Of a stretch of 57,519 bases of DNA, positions 1-33,204 are shown piece after piece. The stretch's first letter is position 1. Every line of letters begins with the position of its first letter. The stretch comes from Nemertoderma westbladi (lineage: Eukaryota > Xenacoelomorpha > Nemertodermatida > Nemertodermatidae), in NCBI GenBank assembly GCA_032718475.1, contig JAUCBJ010003968.1:1-57519 (forward strand), given 5' to 3'. Below the pieces are notes generated by a model. The model was given only the letters and a program-made list of their open reading frames with translations, was not told the origin of the DNA and ran no database searches. The position numbers and the translations under genes were made by a program.

Positions 1-421
1 TAATGATTGGATTATTATTTTATAATTATTACCTAATTAGATATTTATTAATAATTACTGTATATATGGCAATGTGTGTGGAGGCCTAAGTAATAAACCC
101 CAAGTTAATGCATGCAACCTTGTCCAGCGGATTTTTCGACCTCATAAACCCTTGTCCCCAAATCATTGACTAGGTATATTGACTAGTCATGAACTGTTAT
201 GGTTTGTAAACCAAAACAATTAAGTAAATTACAACTAAAATCAATACTGTAAGCGCGATCTCATGCAAAAAATCTATGCGCTAAAATTTAATAGATATTA
301 TTAAATTTCCTATCAGTGGAATTACATAATTTTGTTCTTACATTGTAATTTTTTCGCTCATATATTCCCAAAAATCGGGAGAAAACAATTATCGTTTTCC
401 TTTGGGAAAAAATTAACCCAT
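1..421. other. AT-rich sequence upstream of the EGF-channel gene
   Basis: I see no gene or recognisable repeat here. It would contain the promoter or an upstream exon of the gene that follows, but no core promoter element can be picked out with confidence. An in-frame upstream ATG at 332 would lengthen the predicted N-terminus by 30 residues. Confidence 0.3.
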
Positions 422-19912
<19,491 letters not shown>

Positions 19913-22588
19913 TTGATTTGTAGCAGAGGCTATTGTATCTACAGTAAACGAACTTGTATTTCTGGTTTTATCGTATAATTAATAATAATAATATTGTTCA
20001 AAGGCGCAGATAGTATACAATACATGGATACAAAATACAGTATCAGTATGTTTAAAATATATACTCTTAAAAAAAAGTTTAAAATGAACATTTTGTTCAA
20101 AATATAAATAGAATAAGTTTAAAATATATACACAGCATGTTGAAAACAGCTCATCTAATTAAGGTGATCGTACTCCAGTTTAAAGTAGTAGGTTTTCAGG
20201 TACGACTTGAACACATTTACGGATATGGAGTACCGAATTTCGATTGGAAACGAGTTCGATATAGTGGGAGCAGCAAAAGAGAACGCTCTTTTTCCGTACG
20301 TAAGTCTGGAGATTGTATTGAGGTACGGGTGAGAAGATAATTATTGAAGAATCGAAGATCCCTCAGAGGATTGTACTTTATGTAAAAGGTCACAAAGATA
20401 GCCAGGACCTGTTCCATTTAGACATTTAAGTATGTATACATACATTAGGCCTACAGTATATACATACATGAATATTATACATACGTGATTGGCTACGTGA
20501 TTGGCGTTCGGCTGATAAATAATCAAAAGCCACATATTGTATCATCTGTTGCGGTGATAGGGAAATTTGAGTGAGAAGCGAGCCAACAGGTGATTAACGA
20601 TGATAATAATAATGATTGTGGTACAATTAATGGAAAATATGTAGTTCGCATTGGGTATACATCGTACCGGTATGTTATATTACTCATGAAATGGTTATAC
20701 GATTATTATAGTGAGTATTCCATCAACCGGCCTTTATTTTTGTCAGACTGCTAGTTTCCTACCATCACTTATTAAGATCGATAAAAGATCTTCACATTGT
20801 TCATGTGTTTTAACCCCGACTGGACGTAACCATTGGAGACCCAGATTTAGTAACTGGGGGCGCCTGCCCCAGATACTCTTCTACTCAGACAATCAACGCG
20901 GATAATAAGGTCCTTCTACATCACTCGGTAAGATGCCCCAAAGATATTAAATATAAATTAGAAAAGTTTTAAACTGAAACAAAGATCTAAACAGATACTA
21001 CGCGTAGCATTGTATAACCAACTGTGTGTTAAAAACTACGCGTTTACACACCCTATTTACCATATCCCGTAATAGAATATACATTTTTAGCTAGTCGGGG
21101 CACACCCCCCCCCCCCCCCCCCCCATATTTTTCAAATATCAATCAAATGCAACGAAATTTGGTATGGTGATAGGTCGACAACTTTTCATACTGCATTATT
21201 ATTGCTATTTAGAAATATTTAATTATTGGCTTTATTTTTCGTCTTTTAAATGTATTCTAGATGGTGTGCAAACCGCTGTTAACTGCATGCAGATTCCGAA
21301 TCTGAAAACGGTTATAAATTTTACCAAAAATTCTCAAAGATATTATCAAAATACTAATGTGTAAATTTTTTGAGTTGTAAATCGCTATAATTCTAATGTC
21401 TTTTTGTCTTTATTCTAGAATATTAATTATTGTTGAGTTGAACCTTTAAATCCCTCCATCTTGTTTCTTCACATTATAGTGATAGTGATATAGTTGGTAT
21501 AGATTAATTCGCCTTAGGGTCCAGTTCCCCCCCCCCCCCCCCCCCCGTCTCTACGTTTTATAACGACTTCTTATTCACATTATCATATTGAGATGTCTGG
21601 CTCGCTTTTTAGGGTACCGTAAAATTCAGAACTTATATTTGATTTTAGATGGCCGTTTAGTGTTTTGGTTAGATTTAGTGGCCAAAGCGACATGAAGTAT
21701 GAACTGAAACTACAGTAGGTGGTTCTTTTTGTTGGTGACGGTTTTATTTTACAATTTCTGCATTTATCAATTAGGGAGGTCTGGCTCACTGAACGGTACA
21801 GTCACATTCAGAACTTAATTCCGTTTTTAATGGTTGTTTAGTGTTTTGGTTATAGATTGAGCAAACCTTCCTAAGCCAATGGAATGTTCCAGAACGACAC
21901 TGTATTCCAGGACATGGCAGCATGGTGATGGTGTATGTACTGCAAGGAGTTGTACACCTTGATGTACTGTGACGTCATGCACAGCTATCAGCTGTTGTAG
22001 CCCTACCTACCGATACCGGTACTGCAACTGCAACAGAACAGACTGTCCACAGCGACCACAGGCAGTGAGTGGAGAACAAGACAGTAGCAGCAGGAGAGAG
22101 ATCAAAGAAAATAAGCCTAATGCCAAATAGATGACGGTTTTAGTATTTTGGCTTTCCAGATTTTTGGATCACGACGACTGGACGAGCAGATCAGAGGTTC
22201 AGAGCCACATAACATAATTATGACTTAAAGGCTGAAAGGTAAGGGTTCAATTACATGTATTGTATTACTGCTTTTACCTGTTTATGGATTAGCCCCTTAT
22301 CAGCCTACTGCATGGTTTACAAGTTTATGCTTGATCTTCTGGTAACCTGACCAAAATAATCTGCTAATCTGCCTAATCTGCTAATTGAATGCTGGACCTG
22401 TAATCTGGTAATGTGTATTTCATTTGCCATAGGGCCTACACTGATCAGCTGATACAGCCATAAGTACAGAAGTATTACCTGCAGACCGGTCTGCCGGTAC
22501 TGGTGCTGTACCGGTAGTAGATACGGTCAACGGTAGGCCTACTAGCTGCTGAGCTGACTACACAGAGTACCGGCAGTGGGCAGTCGGG
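19913..22588. other. intergenic, repeats only
   Basis: No host gene is recognised. An open stretch at 20211-20340 (begins VRLEHIYGYGV after a TTTTCAG) is unassigned. C runs of 20 lie at 21105-21124 and 21527-21546; the second follows GGTCCAGTT, like the right end of the poly-G MITE. An imperfect duplication of about 190 bp (copies near 21590 and 21776) shares TCTGGCTC and GTTTAGTGTTTTGGTTA. Confidence 0.4.
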
Positions 22589-22968
22589 CTGTCGGGGAGA
22601 AGTTCAAATTTCAACTGAGTTGAAATTTAAAACATTTTTTTAAAATTCAACTTTTAAGTTGTAAATTCAACTCTAAAATGGCAAGAGGCGCAGAAGGCCC
22701 CCAGCCCCAAGACGTGACAGAAGGGGTGTTTTCATTGTTTTTATGGATGTACGGTAACTCGAAAAATTAACCCTCATTACCGATGGAATAAAAAGCCATT
22801 TTTCAGATTCCATATTTCAGTATTTCAAAAGCTGCTCCAAAAGTTGAATTTAAAAAAAAAGTTGAATTTTAAACTCTACTCCAAAAGTTGAATTTTAATA
22901 AAAAGTTGAATTTTAAAAAATAAAGTTGAAATTTCAACTCAGTTGAAAATATAACTTCTCCCCGACTG
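22589..22968. mobile_element. Element X, copy 1
   Basis: Inverted ends GTCGGGGAGAAGTT / AACTTCTCCCCGACTG, with inner arms AAATTTCAACTGAGTTGAAA. The interior shares GGCGCAGAAGGCCCCC and GACGTGACAGAAGGGGTG with the copy at 41556. The first base pair of the left end is changed and no target duplication is seen. Confidence 0.75.
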
Positions 22969-25723
22969 ACCGGTAGCTGATACTGCAGTACTGTGCCTGT
23001 GCAGCTGTGATAGGCCTACGGTACCGGTACTAGATCTGTAGATAGTATGCACATGCCTGTATCGCTGCATGCCCTACCAGCCGATCTAGCGATCCCAACT
23101 GCAAGACTTCAAAACTACCTAACAAACTATAATTATTTATGCGAATCGAATACCGCACTGCATTGACAGACAGACTGACAGAAGTACCCCCCTACGGCCC
23201 TACTGCCAGACTGCCCTACCTGACTACCTTCCCTTTGAGATCAGTAAATGACTGTTTGACTATTCAGTTCATTGTTTGACAGTTTGAGTTACCGGTAATT
23301 GTGTGTTAGTGTTGGGGAGTTCTGGAGTTTGTAAACAAGTTTGATATTAGCAATTTGTTATTTAAGTATATAATGGGTGACACCAACCAGCCAACACCTC
23401 TGTCAGTTCGTAGCCTTGGTCAGGGGCGTGCGGCGTGGTATCAGTCAGTGGTGGAAGCCGCGCAGTAAATATATTGTAACGACCCTGCCTATTACTGTAT
23501 TAATAGGCCAGGGTAGTTCTTGTCAAGAGCTGAGCCGTTCAAAAGCACGATATGGTTGGTTATATGTGTGTGGTGTGTATGTATAACCTTCCAATATCTG
23601 AAAAACTCAAACAGGTACAGAGGTACACAAAAATTTTAAAAGCAAACTCTACATGAATTTTGGTTGCGCAGAAGACTATATTTTTTGTGGCGTTTCGACC
23701 ACGGGTTCACTGAAAAATTAAAAATTAAAGTCTAATTTCACCGATTTCAACTCGTCTAGTATGCACTAACTTTTTCTTTCGGCTATTCAGTCATTTGAGC
23801 AACATATTTGAGCCTCAGATTATTTTCAAATATCGCCAATCTCGCACAGAATGTTGCCAAAATTTGTTAGTCCGGCTAAAAAACGCACTAATTCGTCTAA
23901 AAGAGTGAATTATTGGTTGCAGAATAATATGATTCAACTAGAAAAGCCTGAAAGCTGGCTATAAAAAGACCTTCCATATAGACATTATTATTAACCTATA
24001 ATACATTTGTGCGGCCCAGTGCTTAAAATTCAATCAGCTAGCTTCCCACCAACATAGCAGAGCAGTGAGTAACCCTATAGATATTCCCCTAGGATTCACT
24101 GGGAAGAGCTATTCAGCTGGCGGTGTAATACATCGTACAAACTAACAGTTGATGTTTGATTACTGTCTGGGATAAAGTGAGAGAGTAATAAATTTAGCAA
24201 GCAATATACTTCTCTGCAGTTTGGGCCTTTCCATTCAATCAATAGTAGATGCCCCCTTGCCCTCATGAGCTGAGCACCAGTGTACTGGTTTGAGGAGCAG
24301 GTTCGTTTAAAGCCAGCCTGCTGGCTTTCTAGTATGTTGCATCCGAATAACAGATAACTTTTTTCCTCGCCAAACATTATTTCATCTTCATGTCAAGACT
24401 ATCTGAGGTAACCTCTTTATTTTACCGTCATCATAAAAACACCACCATTTCAAAAGAGTTTAATGCGACAGAGCAATAAAAGAAAGAATTAATGTGAAAG
24501 GTTTTTATTTTTAATAATCTTTATTTTTTTCTCTACAGACTTCGTTTACTTCATGGATAGCCCCAAAACAAAACAAAAATAAATATTTTGATTAGCCACG
24601 TTCGCTCTTTAGTTTCGGTTTTATCTTCACAATTTTCAGATCAATGTTCTCTTAATCTCAATCTATCACCTTTACAATACAGTTAATATATAAAATTGCA
24701 CTTCTGGTTGTGCCCCTCCTCCACTCTTTTCATATCGTTCAACTGGGCGTGTTTAACCATCCCCAAGACAGACCCTCCATCCCATTCCGCTACTCAGTAA
24801 TCCACCCAACCATCTAATGTCCGAAGCAAACGAAATAGATATCTGCAGCTTCTGTATTATTAAGGAGGTCAATTAATTTGGTCAGTTTTCCGGTAAAGAA
24901 TTCCAATCTAAAGGACCGTTCCAGAGTAGTATTCCGTGCAAATATTAATAATAAGGGAAGTAGGTGTTATGAAGTTGTTTTAGTATTCGATTAGATAAAG
25001 TCCCGTGTCTACCTGTCTCTGTGCGATAAATGACAATAAATATTTTAGATCTATATGTTATGTACCGGTATATATCCAATTCAGAACCAATAACACAGCC
25101 CAATAAATATTCTTCCACTAGGGTAATAAAGGCTATATGTTTGCTTTTACCATATACAATCTATAACTACATGAAACATACGTAGCATTTAATATGGATG
25201 AGGGCTGCTAAATGTAGTAGGTGTTGGTATTTTGAAGGTGGTGGTGTCATTATACACACACATAGAATATTAATAAATTCATTACCGTGTGTACCATTTG
25301 CGGTAAGGTGTACTTTATGTACTCTACTGTACTTGTTGTATATACATAACATATATTACATATTATATTTTATATTTTCGATTCCAGGAACACAATGTAT
25401 GTTTCTATAACAACCGGTAACTGCTAATAACACATTTTGTTAAGTTGAAATTGTCGAGCGCCATCGTTTTCAAAGTACAACAAGGATCAAACAGCAGTGG
25501 ATTATTGATACCATCTACTAACTGACAACTGACACTACTTACTATTATACTAGGTAAGTTACATAATGTTACGGTTAAAAACCTAATAGGTAAATAACCA
25601 AATCGGTTTAGCTACTCTACTACTGTTTCTTAACCTTTTTTATAGCCTAATTTATTGCCGATTATGTCGCGAAGCTGCCGCCGTCAATTGTCATGCCCTA
25701 CGAGCTTAGCATACGTGTACCAC
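22969..25723. other. intergenic, no gene recognised
   Basis: Several short open frames occur (for example 23377 and, on the minus strand, 24377) but none shows domain features or splice context. I see no further structure. Confidence 0.3.
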
Positions 25724-26596
25724 TAGGGATGCGACAGAGCTTCGGCTCCGGAAATCCGGAGCTCCGGGCCAATTTTCTAGTTCCGGCTCCGGGCAAATTA
25801 ACCCGGAGCCAATCCGGAACTTATGTTGTTGAAATTCGAATTAAAATAATAAGTTGTTCTGATGTACGAATAATGTAAATATCATAGCAATTAACATAAT
25901 AACTCATTAAGTAATTTACAGCTTGTTTTTTTAAAGTCCCTCCCCCTAAGATAACCTCCCACCCCCTTTGTGAAATTGTTTAAATGTTTGACCAAAAACA
26001 TTGAAATGATTCAGTTAATTCAATTAATATTCTTCCCTAATTAAAAAATCTTAAATACACCTACTATCGTTTCGTTCGTCAGTCTAATTCCACTACCCCC
26101 CCCCCCCCCCCCCCCCCTCAGTTTAAATACTTATAATTCTAGAACTATTTTATATACTATATGTTTATTAAATTTATGTAATACTAATTTTAATTGCCAT
26201 ACAATATTTGTGTTCGGAGATTTATAATTCAGTTCCTCATTCAATATTGTAAATAGAGCCCGAGGACCCTCTAAACTGTTGTGATATATCCAAATTACTA
26301 AATATTATTTTAGATATCCGGTTTATTGCCCGCCTACGTACGTAAGGTAGGTGGTATATGGTATATACATGCTTTATCGTTTATCAATGAAAATATACTG
26401 AAAAGGAAAACTGCACCAAATCCTGGAAATGAATTACACAATGTCCTAGAATAATAGTGTCGATAATAAGTTGACAACAAACTGAACTTACTGATCGTCT
26501 AGTCGTAAGAAATAAATGTAACAGAGTTTGCGTAATGAGTGTGAACTGAAAAGTCTAAAACATTACAGTATATTTTAGCCCAATGAACACCAGATA

Positions 26597-28773
26597 TAGT
26601 CGAGTAGAAAACTGGCTGGGGGTGGAAATTTGGTACAGCTGGGATTTTTTTTACAGTTTTTATTCAATTCGAGGGTGCTGATTCCGAATCCGGTTGATGC
26701 CAAGCGTGAAAAGTTGAGCATTTTGTTCTAGAAGCATTTATATTCTAGAATAAGATTTATTGCTTTGGTTGATGTAATATGAATTATCAGACAACTATCA
26801 GCCTTCCTACATGATGGAAGTATATTACATGTTCTAGACTGTTCTAGAACTGTTCTGGAATAATTATATTTGGAAAAATATGTCATAACAACTAAAGAAG
26901 AATCCCTTCTTAAAATTTAAAGTGATCTCAGCAAGGTTTGTAGACAATTTATGGTGGGGAGGGGGGGTGGGGGGAATTATGACTCATCAATTTCAGCAGT
27001 AACGAGTTTTTAGTGATTGTAAACATTAACCTTGTTTCTATTATATTTTGGGGATAGGGTGTAACCTGTAACCTCTATCTTTGATAGGGGAGGGTGTGGG
27101 AGGTGTGGTTAACTAAATTAAGATACTTCAGTCCAGTACATTTTGTATATGTACACGACCGTACGTACATAAACAAAAAATATTTGCAATTTTCTGAGGC
27201 CCATCTATTTAAATTTAAATTAAACTTGAATATTTTTTAACTTAATGAAACATGCAAAGCCGTGAGTTATATGAAAGTTACGAATATAAGAAAATAATTG
27301 CGAAATAAAAATTTATTCTCTGAGTTCTAGATGTTGTTTTTGAGAAATATTGTTTGTTGTATCAGTTCACCTCATCACCATCACTGATATTGGTTCAGTA
27401 TCGAAGCTTACATGATTTGAATGAGGATTCTGACAAACTTCCTGAACCATGCGGTGGCAAAACATGGAACAGGAAATGGAATTATAACTTGTTCTAATGC
27501 CAATACGCTTACGCTATAAATACATTACTAATGTTCTAGAATTCCAAATTCAATAGAAACTGGACTGCTGTTTAATTTTTTCGAAAATCACAACAAACTT
27601 GTTTGTATGTGACTGAATGGCAGAATATTGTGTCTTAATTCACATCACCACCCCTCGCACCCTAATTAGGGCGCTTGGTGCATACGACCCCATTAATTTA
27701 ATGAGGATTCTGACAAACTTCCTGAACCATGCGGTGGCAAAACATGGAACAGGAAATGGAATTATAACTTGTTCTAATGCCAATACGCTTACGCTATAAA
27801 TACATTACTAATGTTCTAGAATTCCAAATTCAAGAGAAACTGGACTGCTGTTTAATTTTTTCGAAAATCACAACAAACTTGTTTGTATGTGACTGAATGA
27901 CAGAATATTGTGTCTTAATTCACATCACCACCCCTCGCACCCTAATTAGGGCGCTTGGTGCATACGACCCCATTAATTTTGAAGAAGGAATTGTTCTGCC
28001 TCCCGTCTTGAAGAAGGGTGAGTCAGAATTTAATTGTTATTACTATCATTTTAAACTTCTTTATAAAGCGTTTGAAAAAGTGTCCCCCCCCCCCCCCCCC
28101 CCCATCGGAATTGCATCAATCAGACCATAGTTATAGCGAGCTTGTTCTTACTTAATAAAGATAGAAAGGCGACTTCAATTGGATTATAAAAATATAAAAT
28201 GTAACACGTTGGTTGAGGAATTGCTTATATAATATTGGCGTACTAAATTAGCGTTTTTGTAACTGCCCCATAAATGTTTGATTGCCAAAGATTTTAAAAT
28301 ATTAATTTTCCAGAACACAATTCTAGAACACCGCTCGCTAACATGTGACATACACCATCATTTACGTAGGTAGACCGATAATTTTTCCTAATATTACTAT
28401 TGATTCGTCTGCATGCAACTAATAATGAAATTGGCGTTGCTATGGTTAGATGGTTTAACATGATAACAAGTTCAGGTTTCATACGCTGTCCACGTTTGTC
28501 CGTTGGTTCGTTTGTCCAGATTGTCATATGATGTATTTTAATTATCAATTATATTAATATAAATCAATTTATATCAACCAAAACAATGGTATCCCATCAC
28601 AAGTCTTATTCTAGAATATAAATGCTTCTAGAACAAAATGCTCAACTTTTCACGCTTGGCAACAACCGGATTCGGAATCAGCACCCTCGAATTCACTAAA
28701 AACTGTAAAAAAATCTCAGCTGTACCAAATTTCCACGTCCTCTTAATGTTTTAGGCTAGTGTCTACTCGACTA
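26597..28773. mobile_element. inverted-repeat element nested in the hAT-like element
   Basis: Ends TAGTCGAGTAGA / TCTACTCGACTA lead into arms of roughly 190 bp sharing GGAAATTTGGTACAGCTG, TTCCGAATCCGGTTG and AAAGTTGAGCATTTTGTTCT. ATA flanks both ends. No transposase is recognised. Confidence 0.7.
27420..27980 (+). repeat. tandem duplication, 2 x 280 bp
   Basis: Two near-identical copies beginning ATGAGGATTCTGACAAACTT, inside the nested element. Short open frames in it are not recognised. Confidence 0.9.
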
Positions 28774-28775
28774 AT

Positions 28776-28985
28776 AGGACGCAATCAATATGCATCCTTC
28801 TCCAGGGGATAATCGACGCAAATAACTACTGATTACTCCCAAATATAAAATTGTAACCTGTTCTATTGAATATAGTTTATTGTTTTGATTAGAATAGAAT
28901 AGCATGCGACTGCAAACACTGCTCATTTCCCTTAACTGATAATTGAGTAAGAATTTGCATCAAACCCCCCCCCCCCCCCCCCCCC
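28776..28985 (+). mobile_element. poly-G-ended MITE, copy B (degraded)
   Basis: Shares GACGCAAATAAC, TAACCTGTTCTATTG and GTTTATTGTTTTG with copy A, and ends in a run of 21 C. The left G run is lost. Confidence 0.6.
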
Positions 28986-29153
28986 GTTTCATGAACGCAT
29001 ATCTGTCTATGTCTTCTATAATAATACACTTGAATTATCAATCACCAAACCTCCGGCTCCGCCTCCGGCCGGAGCTCATATTGTAACCCGGAGAAACCTC
29101 CGTGCTCCGGCTCCGGATGAAATTTTTAGCTCTGTCGCATCCCTATGTACCAT

Positions 29154-31514
29154 TAACTCAATCGGTGTGTCTGTAGATCTGTCGTTTTGTAGATCCGTGT
29201 TTTTAAAAGTTAATAACTTGTTAATAACTCGTTAATAACTTGGTACTCATCTTGTTTGGCAAAAGTTTAGAAATTTTTCTGCCTGTCCTTTAATGGAAAT
29301 TAATTATTTTCGACTAACATTTAAATAATTATACTTATTATTATACATCTGTATGTAATCCCCATACCCAATCCCATTATAGTTTTTAAGTAGTTCAAGA
29401 GATTTTTATTTAAGAAATGTGTTTTAATTGATCTAAACGTGATAGTCTCTCCACGCTATACTTCCAGCCCCTCATTCCATCCATACTACGACAAGTCGAC
29501 TTTAGGGTATCCATTTAGAATACAAACAAATTGGTTTAGAACTATAAATTATATTTTTGTGAATTTCTTAAATTTTTTTGAAATAATTTCTATTTTATTT
29601 TTATTGAAAGAGCATCGAAGTAGAAAATATTTGCAAGTAATTTGAGCAAAATCCATTCACTCACTCAAAAGTTATTGCAACTTTAGTGTCTGAACGTGTC
29701 TGCAAGGCGAACTCCAAAACGGAACTCAATATCCAATATTGGTTTATGTAATTAAGCGGCTCTTTAAGGACTATTTACACGTGGCAACTTTTAGAGCAAC
29801 CCAGGATGCCGATCAAGTTGCTCCGTGTAAACACGTAAAAAAGTTGCTGTACAAGTTGCTCAACTTTTACGGCAACTTGAAGGAATTTCCGTTGGCGAAT
29901 TAAAGCGGGATAATCAAATTCAATTATCAAAAAGTAGCTAGTAGATAAAAGACCCACTATTTTACAGTCAAACTACCCAAGTTGCTCAAAAAATTTTGTT
30001 ACAATATATCGCTCTATCTTACATTTAAGAATTACGCAACAAAAAGTACCAATTAAGAATAAAGTTACGTATTACATCTACATGGGAAAACAGGGGGAAA
30101 CTTCTTCACAGGGGGGTAACTGCAAAGTGAAATATAACGGTAGAAAGTCTGGTATTCTTCACATGGGCCTTTATAGCTTCTTATTTAGCGGCAATTACGT
30201 CTCAAATGCATCCAAATCGTTGTTTTCTGTAATAATCATCGGATCGTGTCATGTTAAAGTTAAATAAACGAATTTCCTTTCAACAATAATTTAAATATGG
30301 TGGAAAGTTTCCAATGAAACTATTTCCAACCACAGTGGACCTTCTGCAACCACAAATGCAATAGATTTCCTTGGAAACATTAACAATAAATATATGATTG
30401 TACGTGGAAATTCATACAAAAAAATATGTTCTAGATAATAGATGAGTAAAATGTTCTAGAACATTGTGTATTTATTAAATAGCCTGCAGCAAGTCACGCA
30501 GCACTTCACTGAATTGCGACACTATATTCCAGGACGTACTATATTCTTTCCGGCATGGACTCCAAAACATTTTTTTATCTCATAATTAGCTGGGCAACAA
30601 TGCAATGCCTATTTCCTATAAACCAATTACACCATATCTCGGAATATAGTGTCGTTATTCAGGCACCTGCCCTGCCCAGTGCCCCGAAATTTGAAACATA
30701 GTTAGTTGGACCTCCCTCCTCCTTACTGGGTGAACCAGAATTTTAATTTTCACTTTCAATCTTTAGCTATAAGTGTTTGAAAAACGTGTATGTGTCTCCG
30801 TCGATATTGCATCAGTTATTCTTCAACCTTAGTGTTTTTATTTGTACCGGTACAGTTAGAGAAAGCTGGCCATGCAAGAATTCGAAGTATGTAAACAGAA
30901 TCTGAATTTCGTCATAAAACTAGACTTTGACTTTTCCGCGAAGGTGTAGCCTACGCGTAACCTATGCGATGGAATGCAGTTTCGCCTATAAATAGGTAAC
31001 CAATGAATTATTTGAACTGGAGATTACCTTTCATAAAAGACTTTTCTGAATATGGACTACTTAACTACGATAGTAAAGTTAAGAAACTATGCCTTAAACA
31101 TGTGCAAAAGGTAAGTGCCACAATTTATAAAACAAAAATTCAACAGATTGCGTAATATTCACTGTTACAGCACCAGAGCTAGTGCTTCAAACTTTTACCT
31201 CACAAATTGCGAATTGTAAATCTTTCGAAACTGATACTTTATTTTTTAACGGAATTAAAAATTGGAACGCTCTGCCTATGAAATGAAATACCTAGGCGGA
31301 CGGTAGGAATTTGTTCCAAAAATTCCGGTAACCAAGGTAGTGTTGTGTGTTTTGTGTGAAAATGTCCCGCTCCCCCCAACTCAATGTAGATATGTTTCCA
31401 TTATAATTAATGTAGGCCCTACTTTATTACGTACGTTATATAACATCCGCCATTATATGCATAATGTAGGGCTATATAGTAAGATAAGCTTATATTTAAT
31501 CTTAATCCTACTTT
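29154..31514. other. intergenic with dispersed repeats
   Basis: A segment at about 29630-29770 (GGCGAACTCCAAAACGGAAC, TATCCAATATTGGTTTATGT, TTAAGCGGCTCT) recurs at 54190-54325. A small hairpin element with CGACACTATATTCC ends lies at about 30516-30656. I see no gene. Confidence 0.4.
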
Positions 31515-31785
31515 AAATCTGTTCAAAAATAGGCCAAAAATAGGCAATATTAATTAATGCAATCTGCAAACTGATTTAAATTAAGGTAAGATTACAGTAT
31601 GTTATATGTCACTTTATATGTCACACAGAAAATATTATATTAAACTTTAATATAATATTTTCTGTGTGACATATAAAGTGACATATAACATACTGTAATC
31701 TCATCTTTAAATCAGTTTGCAGATTGCATTAATTAATATTTCCTATTTTTTTATTTGGCCTATTTTTGATCAGATTATTATTAAA
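31515..31785. repeat. long near-perfect hairpin
   Basis: Two arms of about 110-130 bp meet at 31644. They share TTAATTAATGCAATCTGCAA, GTGACATATAAAGTGACATA and TAATATAATATTTTCTGTGT, and the outer parts still match (AATAGGCC / GGCCTATT). It may be a MITE or a source of double-stranded RNA. Confidence 0.8.
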
Positions 31786-33204
31786 TAACGACCGCCACCG
31801 TGGCAACTAATGAACAGCATTTCTATCAGTTTTAAGTAGAAGGCCTAATTATTGTGTTCAATTAATCTGCGTCCTAGTCCTGGTCCTGTATGCTGCACAT
31901 GAGGGTTGTTCATGAAGCCGGAATTTTTTATTTTGCCTTTAAATTTTTCATAGGCTTTTAAAAAAGTGTCTTTTGCGAAATCGTGGCCATTCTCACATTA
32001 GTTGTAATTTTTTCATATCATTAGAAAGCTTGCGTTGCATGGATTCCAAATATGTAACAATATTTAGATTTCGTTGCGAAACAGCTGAGATATACAGTAA
32101 GTATATGCGTATGAGGCGCCGTTCAAGACAAAAGGTTAATAAAAATATTGAGATTACAAAAAAAATATTGAGATTACAAAAAAGGTATTAAGATTTTTTC
32201 GGCCGAAATATGTCATTTTCGGTCGAAAAATTGCCATTTACTGCCGAATTTTTTCGGCCAAAATTTGCCATTTATGGCCGAGTAGTCGTAGTAGATAATA
32301 GCGTATAATAATAAGCCTTATCATATTTCATAATACTAGAGACGGGGCTGCCGGGTATGGATTGGGATTAGGGCATAGTAGAGTGACTTGTGACCTGCCG
32401 CGTCTGCTTATAAATTTGTGCTGCTGGTAGGGGTACCAGCACTGCACTGGAGTAAAGGAAATGCCATCGGTTCCAGTCTGCAAGTTCCAGAAAATAAGTT
32501 GTTGTGGGGGGTGCGGTGGATGCCTGTTTTTTACCGCTCTATCGCTCGCCCTTTCGCTCATTCACTTGTTTGCCCCATTTCATTTAATTGCTAATAATTA
32601 CTTATTTCTACTGATATTTGTGTCCACCTATACTTGAAGTAAATGTTTCATTAATTTCCCATACCCTAATTTTATGATTATTTTATTATTAGTGCTTTTA
32701 TTGTCCACGATTTCATTATCATAACTGCAAAATAGTGATTCAATGCGAGCGCGTTAATTAATAAACTCAATTTTTGCAACCCAAACCTCCCTAGAGTGTC
32801 CCAATAATAGACAAGAGATGTATAATAACTGAAAGAGGTGTCGGACGGGGTAGTTATACAGAATTGGAGGACAAAGTCCTACATGATCAACGTATTGAAC
32901 GCTTATAGAGTGAAGTAAATAAGGTTGTTTTGTTAGTAAACAATACAAAGCTATCATCTTTCAACGTCTGCAATATGATGGAGTTCTTGATTGTAATTAC
33001 TAGAAGCATTTATATGCTCTCCACTGCACATACAAACCTCGAATCGAGAAGTTTCTACGGGAATTCATTGGGTCTTTCAATAACCACGGCCTAAGCACTG
33101 AAACAACTGAACACCCATTCAGCTATGGACAGACAGCATACAGTACTTACACATAGGGACAATGAAACTGAATTATCGCTTGACACATTTCAGTACTATG
33201 AATA
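31786..33204. other. intergenic, no gene recognised
   Basis: It contains TTTCGGCCGAAA-type palindromes at about 32195-32285 and otherwise no clear structure. Confidence 0.3.

Larger units (their letters stand above)
25724..29145. mobile_element. hAT-like element, 3.4 kb, with nested insertions
   Basis: Inverted ends TAGGGATGCGACAGAGCT match exactly, flanked by an 8-bp duplication TGTACCA(C/T) (25716-25723 and 29146-29153) with one mismatch. Both ends have subterminal CGGAG/GCTCCGG repeats. No transposase is recognisable, so it is non-autonomous. It contains a nested inverted-repeat element (26597-28773), a poly-G MITE (28776) and C runs at 26096-26117 and 28084-28103. Confidence 0.8.
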
